Positions 24,120 to 34,070 of a DNA stretch of 37,794 nucleotides are shown in pieces. The DNA lies in NCBI GenBank assembly GCA_002484335.1, contig DLJQ01000019.1, forward strand, positions 92,042-129,835, written 5' to 3'. The position numbers and the translations under genes are program-made. How positions within the stretch are numbered: position 1 is the stretch's first letter; the number at the start of each line of letters is the position of its first letter. Source of the stretch: Flavobacteriales bacterium UBA7612 (GTDB lineage: Bacteria; Bacteroidota; Bacteroidia; Flavobacteriales; Weeksellaceae). The notes under the pieces were generated by a model. The model was given only the letters and a program-made list of their open reading frames with translations. It made no database searches and had not been told where the DNA came from.

Positions 24120-26021
24120 TTATTTAACTTCTTCGAAGTCTACATCTTCTACACCATCATTTTTATCTTGAGCTTGATCAGCACCTGGTTGAGCATCAGT
24201 ACCTCCTTGTTGACCTTCGTTCATTGCAGCATAAATTTCTTGAGAAGCTGCATTCCAAGCTGTATTTAATTTTTCCATAGAAGCATCAATAGCAGCGATA
24301 TCTTTTGCAGCGTGTGCAGATTTTACTTCAGCTAAAGCTTCTTCAATTGGTTGTTTTTTATCAGCAGGGATTTTATCTCCGTACTCAGTCAATTGTTTTT
24401 CTGTTTGGAAAATTAAAGAATCAGCAGCATTTACTTTTTCAATAGTTTGTTTTGCTTCTTCATCTTTTGCAGCATTTTCTTGAGCTTCTTTTTTCATTCT
24501 TTCGATATCAGCTTCAGATAATCCAGAAGAAGCTTCAATTTTAATAGATTGCTCTTTTCCTGTTCCTTTATCTTTTGCAGAAACACTTAATATACCATTC
24601 GCATCAATATCAAAAGTAACTTCGATTTGTGGAACACCACGTTGTGCTGGTGGGATATCAACTAAATCAAAACGTCCAATTTCTTTATTATCATTAAATA
24701 AAGGACGCTCTCCTTGTCCAATTCTTAATGTTACTGCTGGTTGATTATCTACTGCTGTAGAAAAAACCTCAGATTTTTTAGTAGGAATTGTAGTATTTGC
24801 TTCAATTAATTTAGTAAATACACCTCCTAATGTTTCGATACCTAAAGAAAGAGGAGTTACGTCTAATAATAATACGTCTTTTACATCTCCTGTTAAAACA
24901 CCACCTTGAATTGCAGCACCTACAGCAACTACTTCATCAGGGTTAACTCCTTTTGATGGTTTTTTACCAAAGAATTTTTCAACTTCTTCTTGAATTTTTG
25001 GGATACGAGTAGAACCACCAACTAAGATAACTTCATCAATATCAGAAATAGATAAACCAGCATCATTTAATGCTTTTTGACAAGGATCCATAGAACGTTT
25101 AACTAAGCTTTCTGTTAACTGATCAAATTTAGAACGAGTTAAAGTTTCAACTAAGTGTTTTGGTCCTGTTTCGTTAGCAGTAACGTATGGTAAGTTAATT
25201 TCTGTTTGTGCAGAAGAAGATAATTCGATTTTAGCTTTCTCAGCAGCCTCACGTAAACGTTGTAAAGCCATTGCGTCTTTTTTCAAATCAACACCTTCTT
25301 TTGCTAAAAATTCAGAAGCTAACCAATTGATGATTGCATCATCAAAATCATCACCTCCTAAGTGAGTATCACCATTTGTAGATAATACTTCAAATACACC
25401 ATCACCTAATTCTAAGATAGAGATATCAAATGTACCACCTCCTAAATCGTAAACAGCGATTTTTTTATCTGAATTTGCTTTGTCTAATCCGTATGCTAAT
25501 GCAGCAGCAGTAGGTTCGTTAATAATACGTTCTACTTTTAAACCTGCGATTTCACCAGCTTCTTTTGTCGCTTGACGTTGAGCATCGTTAAAGTAAGCAG
25601 GAACTGTAATTACAGCTCTAGAAACTTCTTGTCCTAAGTAGTCTTCAGCAGTTTTTTTCATTTTTTGTAAAATCATTGCTGAGATTTCTTGTGGAGTATA
25701 ATTACGTCCATCAATGTCAACTGCAGGAGTATCGTTGTTTCCTTTAACAACAGAGTAAGGAACACGACCAATTTCAGCAGCGTCATTATTGAATTTAGTA
25801 CCCATAAAACGTTTAATAGAATAAATCGTTTTCTTTGGGTTAGTAACAGCCTGACGTTTTGCTGAATCACCAACTTTTATTTCACCTCCTTCTACGAATG
25901 CTACGATAGATGGAGTAGTTCTTTTACCTTCTGCATTAGGGATTACAACTGGCTCGCTACCTTCCATTACAGAAACACAAGAGTTTGTAGTACCTAAGTC
26001 AATTCCAATTATTTTGCTCAT
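24120..26021 (-). CDS. dnaK: Molecular chaperone DnaK (Hsp70)
   Basis: 633 residues, full family length. The ATPase domain begins IIGIDLGTTNSCVSVMEG, with VYDLGGGTFDISILEL, GGDTHLGGDDFD-type and VILVGGSTRIPKIQ segments and the linker VLLLDVTPLSLGIET. The substrate-binding part has GRFDLVDIPPAQRGVPQIEV and the lid is helical, ending DGVEDVDFEEVK. It folds and refolds client proteins with DnaJ and GrpE, neither of which is in this window. It is monocistronic, with a long A/T-rich leader region upstream and a strong terminator after its stop. The adjacent SusC locus is divergent. Confidence 0.98.
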   Translation of the reverse strand: MSKIIGIDLGTTNSCVSVMEGSEPVVIPNAEGKRTTPSIVAFVEGGEIKVGDSAKRQAVTNPKKTIYSIKRFMGTKFNNDAAEIGRVPYSVVKGNNDTPAVDIDGRNYTPQEISAMILQKMKKTAEDYLGQEVSRAVITVPAYFNDAQRQATKEAGEIAGLKVERIINEPTAAALAYGLDKANSDKKIAVYDLGGGTFDISILELGDGVFEVLSTNGDTHLGGDDFDDAIINWLASEFLAKEGVDLKKDAMALQRLREAAEKAKIELSSSAQTEINLPYVTANETGPKHLVETLTRSKFDQLTESLVKRSMDPCQKALNDAGLSISDIDEVILVGGSTRIPKIQEEVEKFFGKKPSKGVNPDEVVAVGAAIQGGVLTGDVKDVLLLDVTPLSLGIETLGGVFTKLIEANTTIPTKKSEVFSTAVDNQPAVTLRIGQGERPLFNDNKEIGRFDLVDIPPAQRGVPQIEVTFDIDANGILSVSAKDKGTGKEQSIKIEASSGLSEADIERMKKEAQENAAKDEEAKQTIEKVNAADSLIFQTEKQLTEYGDKIPADKKQPIEEALAEVKSAHAAKDIAAIDASMEKLNTAWNAASQEIYAAMNEGQQGGTDAQPGADQAQDKNDGVEDVDFEEVK

Positions 26022-26072
26022 ATTATATTTTATTTTTTATATTATTGATTATACTTTTCGTTTAATTAAATT

Positions 26073-26097
26073 ATGCATCATTTTTTATTTGATGTAT
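26073..26097 (-). promoter_or_regulatory. Inverted repeat upstream of dnaK
   Basis: ATGCATCA (26073–26080) and TGATGTAT (26090–26097) with a 9-base spacer, one G·T pair. It lies 52–76 bp before the dnaK start. The 9-base spacing recalls CIRCE, but the sequence is different, so HrcA control is not claimed. Confidence 0.35.
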
Positions 26098-26562
26098 CAT
26101 CTTTTAGACAATCTTTGTGCCAACGTGTGTTTTAATGACATGATATTATTATTAAATGACATGTTGACATAAATAATAATTATATAGTTTAATTTTATGA
26201 TAATTAGACATATTTTTTAGTTATAAATGACAATTTTATAATAAAAATTATACTTTATCTTTTACAATAAAAATTATATCTAATGCATGTTTTTTTTATT
26301 ACATAAATCAAAACTTCATTATATATTTTCTAAACTAGAACATTTGTTTTATTTATTGAAGTACATTTTTATTTTTTTTAATGTTTAAATTGATTAATAA
26401 TTTTAAATGTTTAAGTTATTGTTGTTTAAAATTTTATATATTCTTTATATATATTATTGTAAATCAAATATTTACATTTTATAAACTTTATCTGTACAAT
26501 TGATTTACAATATAATTAACTTTCTTTAATGATGTTTTAAGATTCTGTTAACATTAGGCTGC

Positions 26563-26570
26563 TATTTTTG
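26563..26570 (+). promoter_or_regulatory. Bacteroidota −7-like element before SusC
   Basis: TATTTTTG matches the TAnnTTTG consensus, 14 bp before the ATG at 26585. No matching −33 TTG was seen at the expected distance, and the leader would be very short, so support is weak. Confidence 0.3.
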
Positions 26571-26584
26571 GTAAAACAAAAAAA

Positions 26585-29500
26585 ATGAAAAGGAATTTAC
26601 TCTTGTTATCTATTCTTTTATTAACTTCAAATTATACTTATAGTCAAGAATTGGATTTAATTTCAGGTTTAATTCAAGGTGTTGATAAAGAGCCATTAAA
26701 AGAAATTGTTATAACAAATTTATCAACGAATGAAAATGTAAAGACTGATCCTGAAGGAAGATTTAGCATTAAAGCAAATAAAAATGATACACTTGTAATT
26801 GAAGGAATAAATTATCAAACTATAGAATTAGTTATTTCTAATAATTTAAATTATGAATTAACTTTATTTAAAGAAAATGATAATGAATTAAATGAAGTTG
26901 TAGTTACAGCATTAGGAATAACTAAAGAACAAAAGAAAATTGGTTATGCTACACAAGAAATAGGAACAGAAACTATAGAAAAAATAACAACTCCTAATGT
27001 TGGGAATTTATTTTCGGGACAGGTAGCTGGTTTGTATGTTTCTAATCCTCCAGGCATGCAGCAAGCTCCAAAATTCAATCTAAGAGGAAAAGTTCCTGTG
27101 ATAGTTATTGATGGAATTATTGTTGGTGAAGATGCTTTTAATGCATTAAATCAAAATGATATAGAAAATATTAATGTATTAAAAGGTATCTCAGCATCAG
27201 CATTATATGGTTCTAGAGGTAAAGATGGTGTAGTAATTATAACAACTAAACAAGCTAAAAAAGGAGGTGTTTCCATTGAATTATCTCAAAACATAATGTA
27301 TACAGCAGGTTTCACTGTTTATCCAAAAACCCAAAAGCAATATGGAAATGGTTCTAACGGTAAATATGAGTTTTGGGATGGAGCTGATGGTGGTATTAGT
27401 GATGGTGATATGATTTGGGGACCAAAATTAAATCAAGGTCAATTAATAGCACAATGGAACAGTCCAATAAGAAATAAAGTTACTGGAGACATAATTCCCT
27501 GGTATGGGAGTGTTTCAGGAACAATATATAATGATCGTTCATTGTATGAAAGAGTTCCTTTACCTTGGGAATATCACGATAATCTAAAAAACTTTTTAAA
27601 AACAGGAGCTATATCAAATACCAATTTTGCTGTCAATTTAAATAGTGAAAAAGGGTCTTTACGATTGTCAGGTAATTACTTAGATTTGAAGGATAGAATA
27701 CCTGGATCAAAATTAAATAAAGGAGGTATTTCATTAAATGGAACAATAAATATTACAGATCAATTAAAATTAAATTCTAAAATAGCTTATAATCGATCAT
27801 ATTCTCCAAATGTTCCAAATTATGGGTATAACCCAAGTGGACATATGTATACAGTTTTAATTTGGATGGGAAATGATGTTAATGGTAATGATCTTAGAAA
27901 TCATCAGTGGGTACCTGGAATGGAAGGTTACAGACAAGCTAATTGGAATTATGCATGGTATAATAATCCTTGGTTTAGTGCTTCAAACTATAAAAATGAA
28001 AGATTAGCTGAAGTTATTAATAGTCAAATTGGTTTAGAGTTTAAAGCAACTGATAATTTATCTTTTAAGACTAATGTATCATTGATAAAAGAAAATGAAC
28101 AGTTAGAAATGAAAAGCCCTAAATCATTTTTTAATTATAATGCACCAAGGGAAGGGAGATATAGTATAACCAAAAATGATGATGTCTTAGTTGATTACGA
28201 TTTTTTAGCATCATACAAGGATAAATTATTTGATGATAAAATAGAATATGTAATTAATGCTGGTGGGGCAATAAATTATTGGAAAACAGATAATTTATAT
28301 TCAGAAACAGATGGTTTAATAGTTCCTGGAATTTATAATTTAGGTAATTCAGAAGGGAATGTATTATCAAGAGGAAGATCTCAAGAAAGATTGATACAAA
28401 GTTTGTTTGCAACAATTGATTTGAGTTTTTACAATGCATTATTTATTAACGCATCACTTAGAAATGATTGGAATTCGACATTACCATCAAATAATCGATC
28501 ATATTTTTATCCCTCTATATCATCTAGTTTGGTTCTTTCAAATTTTATTAAGTTACCTTCTTTTATAGATTTATTAAAAATATATGGGTCTTGGGCTCAA
28601 GTTTCTGGAGGGCTTGATCCATATAGTTTAAAAAATTATTATAAAACAGGTGAATTAAATTATAATGGAAATCAAACAGCTTATTACCCATCTTTATTAG
28701 CAAATCCAAATATAAAACCTGAAACATCACAATCTATAGAGTTAGGTCTTAATACTAATCTTTTTAAAAATAGAATAGATTTTGGATTTACCTATTATCG
28801 TGTTAAAGATTATACTCAAATTGTTGAATTACCTACGTCAGAAACTTCAGGTTTCGAAAAAAGATATGTGAATGGTAATGAATATACAACAAATGGGTTT
28901 GAAGTTACTTTGGGTTTAACTCCTATTAAAAATTCTAATTTCTTATGGAAATCTCAAATAAATTGGAGTAAGTATGAAAAAAAACTGACACAGATATTCA
29001 ACAACCAAGAACGTTATGGTAATCTTAAATTAAATGATAGAAGTGATAGTTATTATGATTATCAATGGTTGAAAAATAGTGAAGGAGAAGTTATTTTAGA
29101 TCCAAATACAGGAATGCCAACGAGGGATGCTTATGTTAAAAATATTGGACATTTAAATCCTGATTGGACATTTGGATTTAATAATACATTTAAATATAAA
29201 AATTGGAATTTAGATATTGGAATTGATGGAAGTATTGGTGGTGTAATGCGTTCTGAAGTAATTGAAAAAATGTGGTGGGGAGGAAAGCATCCCAATTCTG
29301 TTCAGTATAGAGATCAAGAATACCAAGGGAATGGTTATGTATATATTCCGAATGGAGTAAATGTAACTGGAGGAGCGGTTCAGTATGATGTTTATGGAAA
29401 TGTAATTTCGGATACTAGAACTTATACAAAGCATAGTAAAGCAATTAGTTGGCAATCTTGGGCGCAAAATTATCCTTATAGAGCTAGAGTAACAGAGTCT

Positions 29501-29761
29501 GAAAGTAAAGAATTTGCTAACGTATTTGATAGAACATTTATTAAATTAAGATCTGTTGTTTTGTCTTATGACTTTTCTCCTCTTCTTAAAAACTCAAAAT
29601 CTTTTAAAGGACTTGTTGTTAATGTCTCTGGTTACAACTTAGCTATTTGGAAAAAGGCGAAAGGTCTGTATTCTGATCCTGATTATAACAATAGTGGAAG
29701 TAATGATATTCAAGATCCTTCTTCTAGATGGATTGGAATGGGAGTTAATCTAAAATTTTAA
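26585..29761 (+). CDS. SusC/RagA-family TonB-dependent outer-membrane transporter
   Basis: 1058 residues. Signal peptide MKRNLLLLSILLLTSNYTYS, then a carboxypeptidase-regulatory-like domain (about 23–95), the TonB box NEVVVTAL (103–110), and a plug domain with VPVIVIDGIIVG and the signature SALYGSRGKDGVVIITTK. The long beta barrel ends in DIQDPSSRWIGMGVNLKF, with a C-terminal phenylalanine. It imports a polymer fragment or other large nutrient with energy from TonB. It is 12 bp upstream of its SusD partner. The substrate is unknown; the operon holds a phosphodiesterase-like enzyme rather than glycoside hydrolases. Confidence 0.95.
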   Translation: MKRNLLLLSILLLTSNYTYSQELDLISGLIQGVDKEPLKEIVITNLSTNENVKTDPEGRFSIKANKNDTLVIEGINYQTIELVISNNLNYELTLFKENDNELNEVVVTALGITKEQKKIGYATQEIGTETIEKITTPNVGNLFSGQVAGLYVSNPPGMQQAPKFNLRGKVPVIVIDGIIVGEDAFNALNQNDIENINVLKGISASALYGSRGKDGVVIITTKQAKKGGVSIELSQNIMYTAGFTVYPKTQKQYGNGSNGKYEFWDGADGGISDGDMIWGPKLNQGQLIAQWNSPIRNKVTGDIIPWYGSVSGTIYNDRSLYERVPLPWEYHDNLKNFLKTGAISNTNFAVNLNSEKGSLRLSGNYLDLKDRIPGSKLNKGGISLNGTINITDQLKLNSKIAYNRSYSPNVPNYGYNPSGHMYTVLIWMGNDVNGNDLRNHQWVPGMEGYRQANWNYAWYNNPWFSASNYKNERLAEVINSQIGLEFKATDNLSFKTNVSLIKENEQLEMKSPKSFFNYNAPREGRYSITKNDDVLVDYDFLASYKDKLFDDKIEYVINAGGAINYWKTDNLYSETDGLIVPGIYNLGNSEGNVLSRGRSQERLIQSLFATIDLSFYNALFINASLRNDWNSTLPSNNRSYFYPSISSSLVLSNFIKLPSFIDLLKIYGSWAQVSGGLDPYSLKNYYKTGELNYNGNQTAYYPSLLANPNIKPETSQSIELGLNTNLFKNRIDFGFTYYRVKDYTQIVELPTSETSGFEKRYVNGNEYTTNGFEVTLGLTPIKNSNFLWKSQINWSKYEKKLTQIFNNQERYGNLKLNDRSDSYYDYQWLKNSEGEVILDPNTGMPTRDAYVKNIGHLNPDWTFGFNNTFKYKNWNLDIGIDGSIGGVMRSEVIEKMWWGGKHPNSVQYRDQEYQGNGYVYIPNGVNVTGGAVQYDVYGNVISDTRTYTKHSKAISWQSWAQNYPYRARVTESESKEFANVFDRTFIKLRSVVLSYDFSPLLKNSKSFKGLVVNVSGYNLAIWKKAKGLYSDPDYNNSGSNDIQDPSSRWIGMGVNLKF

Positions 29762-29773
29762 AACTACTACAAA

Positions 29774-31252
29774 ATGAAAATTATACAGTCAATTATTTTA
29801 ATCATTATAATAACTTTATTTTATTCTTGTGAATCTGATTTAGATAAAGTAAATGAAAATAAAAATGATCCCTCTAAAGTTTCACCTGCATTATTACTAA
29901 CAGAAATTTCTAGAACAACATTTCAAGTTGGTGGGAAAAATCAATTATATGCTTCAAGAATGATAATATCTACCTCAAGAGATGATGTTTATCAGTTTTT
30001 TAAATGGAATCAAGGGTCTTATGATCCATATAAAACACTTTTACAAGTAACAAAAATGATAGAAGAAGCTGCTTCTTCTAACAATAATAATTATATAGCA
30101 ATAGCTAAATTTTTTAGAGCATATCATTTTTATAATTTAACAATGACATTTGGTGATATACCATATACTGATGCACTAAAAGGTGAAAGTGAACAAAATT
30201 TTAATCCTAAGTATGATAAACAAGAAGATGTTTTTATTGGAATACTGACGGAATTAGAAGAAGCAAATAGGATGATAAGTAGTAATAGTACAATTTCTGG
30301 AGATATTATCTATAATGGGAATGTAAATAAATGGAAAAAATTAATAAATGTATTGAGATTAAGAATATTATTAACTCTTTCAGGAAAATCATCAATTAAT
30401 AATATAAATATAGCTAATCAATTTTCATCCATTGTTGAGACTGAGAATTTAATGACTTCAATAGATGATAATGCACAGTTGATATTTTTAGATAGAATAA
30501 ATAATCGTTATTCTTCTTTTAATGATAGTGATTATGGATCTAGTTTATATATGTCAAGTTCTTTCATAGATATAATGAAAGAAAGAAAAGATCCTAGATT
30601 ATTTACTTTTGCAGAAAGAACAGGTAAAGCGTCTTCAGAAGGTCTTTTAATTAATGATTTTAATGCTTATAATGGAGGGAATCCAATAATTCCTTATTCA
30701 GAAAATGAAAAATTGGTTCAAGAACAAAATATATCAAAAGTAAATCAACGCTTTTATAAAAATCCAATTAATGAACCTCATATTTTATTAAGTTATACTG
30801 AACAAGAATTTATTTTAGCAGAGGCTTCGCTTAAAGGATGGATTTCATCTGACCCTAAACAACACTACGAAAATGCTATTGTATCTTCATTTAATTTTTA
30901 TCAAAAATATTTAATTGATGCTTCGATTTATTTTGAAGGTTTTGATATTAAAAATTATCTTAATCAAGATTTAGTAGCTTTTGATAAAGAAAATTCATTT
31001 GAAGCAAAATTAGATTTAATAATGACTCAAAAATACATTACTACTTTTCATCAAGAAGGTTGGCTTTTCTTTTTTGATTATTTAAGAACAAATTATCCTC
31101 AACTTCCTATTCAACAAGGCACATCAAAACCTTATAGGTTTTTATATCCAACAAGTGAATATAATAATAATACAAAAAATTTAGAAGAAGCGATTAATAG
31201 ACAATTTAATGGTATTGATGAGATTAAGCAAAAAACATGGTTGTATAATTAA
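29774..31252 (+). CDS. SusD/RagB-family surface lipoprotein
   Basis: 492 residues. Lipoprotein signal MKIIQSIILIIIITLFYSC (cysteine 19), then the SusD start LDKVNENKNDPSKVSPALLL. TPR-like helices run through NYIAIAKFFRAYHFYNLTMTFGDIPYTDAL, the typical SusD motif around residues 110–140, and the C-terminal part has YTEQEFILAEASLKGW. It is the substrate-capturing lid on the SusC barrel at the cell surface. The gene follows SusC by 12 bp and precedes the phosphodiesterase by 17 bp, so the three are one transcript. Confidence 0.93.
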   Translation: MKIIQSIILIIIITLFYSCESDLDKVNENKNDPSKVSPALLLTEISRTTFQVGGKNQLYASRMIISTSRDDVYQFFKWNQGSYDPYKTLLQVTKMIEEAASSNNNNYIAIAKFFRAYHFYNLTMTFGDIPYTDALKGESEQNFNPKYDKQEDVFIGILTELEEANRMISSNSTISGDIIYNGNVNKWKKLINVLRLRILLTLSGKSSINNINIANQFSSIVETENLMTSIDDNAQLIFLDRINNRYSSFNDSDYGSSLYMSSSFIDIMKERKDPRLFTFAERTGKASSEGLLINDFNAYNGGNPIIPYSENEKLVQEQNISKVNQRFYKNPINEPHILLSYTEQEFILAEASLKGWISSDPKQHYENAIVSSFNFYQKYLIDASIYFEGFDIKNYLNQDLVAFDKENSFEAKLDLIMTQKYITTFHQEGWLFFFDYLRTNYPQLPIQQGTSKPYRFLYPTSEYNNNTKNLEEAINRQFNGIDEIKQKTWLYN

Positions 31253-31269
31253 TAATTTAAAGATAAAAA

Positions 31270-32319
31270 ATGAAAAAGATAATGACATTTTTATTATTTA
31301 TTGGATGTATAAATCAATATATAATAGCACAAGAACAGAAAGTTATATTTATAACTTTAGATGGATTTAGATGGCAAGAGCTTTTTAATGGAATTGATAA
31401 GGAGCTTGTAAATAATGATAAATATAACTCTAAAATTGAAGAGCTAAAAACTAAATTTGATGCAGATTCTCCAGAAGAAAGCAGAAAAAAAATATTACCT
31501 TTTATATGGAGTTATGTTTCAAAAAATGGAATTATTTTAGGAGATAGAAATCAAGGTAGTTTAGTTAATGTTTACAATATAATGCATTTCTCTTATCCGG
31601 GGTATAATGAAACAATTACAGGTTATGCGGATGATGTTAATATTAAAAGCAATGATAAAATATTAAATCCTAATATTTCTATTTTTGAAAGATTAAATAA
31701 TCATCCTTGGTATAAGAATAGTGTTTATATTTTCGGTAGCTGGGATGTTTTTCCCTATATATTTAATTATGAGAGAAGTAAACTACCTATTAATGCAGGA
31801 TATGATCATGCGAAAAATCCTAATCAAGTTGAAAAAAACTTAAATAAATACCAAGATGAAACTCCAAAAAGATGGGATGGAGTTCGCTATGATATATTTA
31901 CACATAATTTTGCTTTAGAGACTTTAAAAAATAAGAAACCAAAAATTTTATATATAGGTTATGGTGAAACAGATGACTTTGCCCATAATGGTAGTTATAA
32001 TCATTACATTGAATCTGCTAATGTTAATGATTTGATGATAAAAGAATTATGGGACTACACACAAAAAGATCCTTTTTATAAAAATCAAACAACATTTATT
32101 ATAACAACAGATCATGGTCGAGGAATTGGAGATGATTGGCAACATCATGGTAGTAAAATAAAAGGAGCAGATCAATCTTGGATTATAATGTTTGGGAATA
32201 AAATTAATTCTATTAATACCAATGGTCAATTTTATAATAATCAATTAGCAGAAACAATGACCAAAATAATTGGAATAAACTTTAAGTCAGATAAACCTAT
32301 AGGTAAATCAATATTATAA
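31270..32319 (+). CDS. Alkaline phosphatase-superfamily phosphodiesterase/phosphatase, exported
   Basis: 349 residues with a signal peptide (cleavage near IIA-QE). Metal-binding positions of the alkaline phosphatase superfamily can be seen: D31 in FITLDGFRW, then FSYPGYNETITG with the probable nucleophile region, GYGETDDFAHNG, TTDHGRG and WQHHGS. The family includes sulfatases, phosphodiesterases and phosphonate hydrolases; sulfatases need a C/S-x-P-x-R motif, which is absent, so a phosphoester substrate is likelier. It is the third gene of the SusCD operon and probably acts in the periplasm on imported phosphorylated material. A hairpin follows its stop. Confidence 0.85.
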   Translation: MKKIMTFLLFIGCINQYIIAQEQKVIFITLDGFRWQELFNGIDKELVNNDKYNSKIEELKTKFDADSPEESRKKILPFIWSYVSKNGIILGDRNQGSLVNVYNIMHFSYPGYNETITGYADDVNIKSNDKILNPNISIFERLNNHPWYKNSVYIFGSWDVFPYIFNYERSKLPINAGYDHAKNPNQVEKNLNKYQDETPKRWDGVRYDIFTHNFALETLKNKKPKILYIGYGETDDFAHNGSYNHYIESANVNDLMIKELWDYTQKDPFYKNQTTFIITTDHGRGIGDDWQHHGSKIKGADQSWIIMFGNKINSINTNGQFYNNQLAETMTKIIGINFKSDKPIGKSIL

Positions 32320-32334
32320 TTATTATTTTTAATG

Positions 32335-32372
32335 AACGAATAAAATCAGCTTTTTAGCTGATTTTATTCGTT
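32335..32372. terminator. Perfect 17-bp hairpin after the phosphodiesterase gene
   Basis: AACGAATAAAATCAGCT (32335–32351) and AGCTGATTTTATTCGTT (32356–32372) with a TTTT loop. It is 15 bp beyond the stop at 32319. There is no clean U-run after the second arm, so it may be a processing or attenuation hairpin rather than a simple terminator. Confidence 0.65.
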
Positions 32373-32400
32373 ATAATCTTATTTTTGATAGGTTTTAAAA

Positions 32401-34053
32401 ATGAATATGAAAAAAATAATAATATTACTTGGTTTTTTATCTACTGTTACAAATGCTCAAGTATTAAATCATAAAGAAGGATTTAGTCGTCAAGATTCTT
32501 TACGAGGTACAAATAATGAATACAGAAGTTGGTGGAATGTTACACATTATTCAGTAAGTGTAGAACCTATAGAAAAAGATAAGTTTATTTCTGGAAATGT
32601 TATCATAAAATTTGATGAAGTCAAAAAACAACATGATAAACTTTTACAAATAGACTTACAAGAACCAATGCAAGTAAAATCTTTTGTTTTGAATGGAAAA
32701 ACAATCAATGATTTTAAACGTGAAGGCAATGTATTCTTTATAAATACTGCTAAGGGTAAAATAAAATCAAAAAATAATAGTTTAGAGATTTCTTATTCTG
32801 GTAATCCAAGAGTTGCTGTAAAAGCTCCTTGGGATGGAGGATGGATTTTTGCAAAAGACCAACAAGGTCGTTCTTGGATGTCTGTTGCTGTACAAGGTTT
32901 AGGCGCTAGTGCATGGTATCCTAATAAAGATTACCAAGGAGATGAACCAGATAATGGTGCTGATTTAGAAATTATAGTTCCCAAAGAATTAGTAGGAGTT
33001 GGTAATGGACGATTAGTTTCTAAAAAAGAGAAAGGAGATAAAACTTCTTATAAATGGAAAGTTGTTAACCCAATTAATAATTATAACATCATACCATATA
33101 TAGGACATTATACAAACTTTAAAGATTCTTTTCAAGGTGAAAAAGGAAATCTGGATTTAGATTATTATGTTCTAGATTATAACGTAGATAAAGCTAAATC
33201 TCAATTTGAACAAGCAAAACTAATGCTAAAAAGTTTAGAAGATTGGTTTGGCCCTTATCCATTTTATGAGGATTCATATAAGATAATCGAAGCACCACAT
33301 TTAGGTATGGAACATCAATCTGGGATAGCTTACGGGAATGGATATAAAAATGGATATTTAGGTCGAGATTTATCAGGTTCTGGCTGGGGATTAAAATGGG
33401 ATTTTATTTTAGTACATGAATCAGGACATGAATGGTTCGGTAACAACATAACTTCAAAAGATATTGCTGATATGTGGATACATGAAGCATTTACAGCTTA
33501 TTCCGAAACATTATTTACAAACACTTACTATGGAAAAGAAGCTGCTGATGAATATGTTCGAGGAACAAGAAAAGCAATTCAAAATGATGTTCCTATTATT
33601 GGAGAATATGGCGTAAATCAAGAAGGAAGCGGAGATATGTATTATAAAGGAGCTAATATGCTACATACACTAAGAACTTGGATGAATGATGATAAAAAAT
33701 TTAAACAAATGCTTCGAGGTTTAAATAAAGAATTCTATCATCAAACAGTAACAACAAAACAAATAGAAAATTATATATCCGAATTTTCTGGATTAGACCT
33801 AACAGCTTTTTTTAATCAATATTTAAGAACAACAGAAATTCCAACATTACAAATTAAGCAAAACGGTAATCATATTGAATTTAAATATATAAATGTTGTT
33901 GATGGATTTACAATGCCATTGCGTTTAAAAGATTCCAAAAAAGTTATATATCCAACAACAACTTGGCAAGTATTAGATGATAGCTTGATCAATAAAGCAA
34001 TAGATTTATCTATAGATTCTAATTATTTTATAGAAACTCATATAGAATTATAA
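32401..34053 (+). CDS. M1 family metallopeptidase (aminopeptidase N-like), exported
   Basis: 550 residues; start MNMKK or the ATG two codons on, then a signal peptide ending near TNA-QV. An N-terminal beta domain (about 40–240) is followed by the gluzincin core: HLGMEHQSG (variant of the exopeptidase GAMEN motif), HESGH at 339–343, and E362 in WIHEAF, giving HExxH-x18-E for the zinc. Residues about 440–475 are part of the helical region, and the C-terminal beta domain is short. It should remove N-terminal residues from peptides in the periplasm or outside. The family often has about 600–850 residues, so this is a compact form. It lies 81 bp after the phosphodiesterase. Confidence 0.9.
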   Translation: MNMKKIIILLGFLSTVTNAQVLNHKEGFSRQDSLRGTNNEYRSWWNVTHYSVSVEPIEKDKFISGNVIIKFDEVKKQHDKLLQIDLQEPMQVKSFVLNGKTINDFKREGNVFFINTAKGKIKSKNNSLEISYSGNPRVAVKAPWDGGWIFAKDQQGRSWMSVAVQGLGASAWYPNKDYQGDEPDNGADLEIIVPKELVGVGNGRLVSKKEKGDKTSYKWKVVNPINNYNIIPYIGHYTNFKDSFQGEKGNLDLDYYVLDYNVDKAKSQFEQAKLMLKSLEDWFGPYPFYEDSYKIIEAPHLGMEHQSGIAYGNGYKNGYLGRDLSGSGWGLKWDFILVHESGHEWFGNNITSKDIADMWIHEAFTAYSETLFTNTYYGKEAADEYVRGTRKAIQNDVPIIGEYGVNQEGSGDMYYKGANMLHTLRTWMNDDKKFKQMLRGLNKEFYHQTVTTKQIENYISEFSGLDLTAFFNQYLRTTEIPTLQIKQNGNHIEFKYINVVDGFTMPLRLKDSKKVIYPTTTWQVLDDSLINKAIDLSIDSNYFIETHIEL

Positions 34054-34070
34054 AGCAAATTTAATTTTTA

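Larger units (their letters stand above)
26022..26584. other. 563-bp divergent intergenic region (dnaK / SusC)
   Basis: Very A/T-rich, no gene. It holds the upstream regions of dnaK (minus) and SusC (plus). Visible elements are an inverted repeat near dnaK (26073–26097), direct repeats AATGACATG at 26134–26142 and 26155–26163 (21 bp apart) with a third AATGACA near 26226, and a TAnnTTTG-like −7 element at 26563–26570. Confidence 0.55.

Noticed and set aside
26073..26097. CIRCE element (HrcA operator)
   Set aside because: Spacing of 9 matches but the arms ATGCATCA/TGATGTAT do not match TTAGCACTC/GAGTGCTAA.
28254..29467. Minus-strand frames inside SusC
   Set aside because: They are antisense shadows of the SusC coding region, with low-complexity Ile/Asn/Leu content and no start context.
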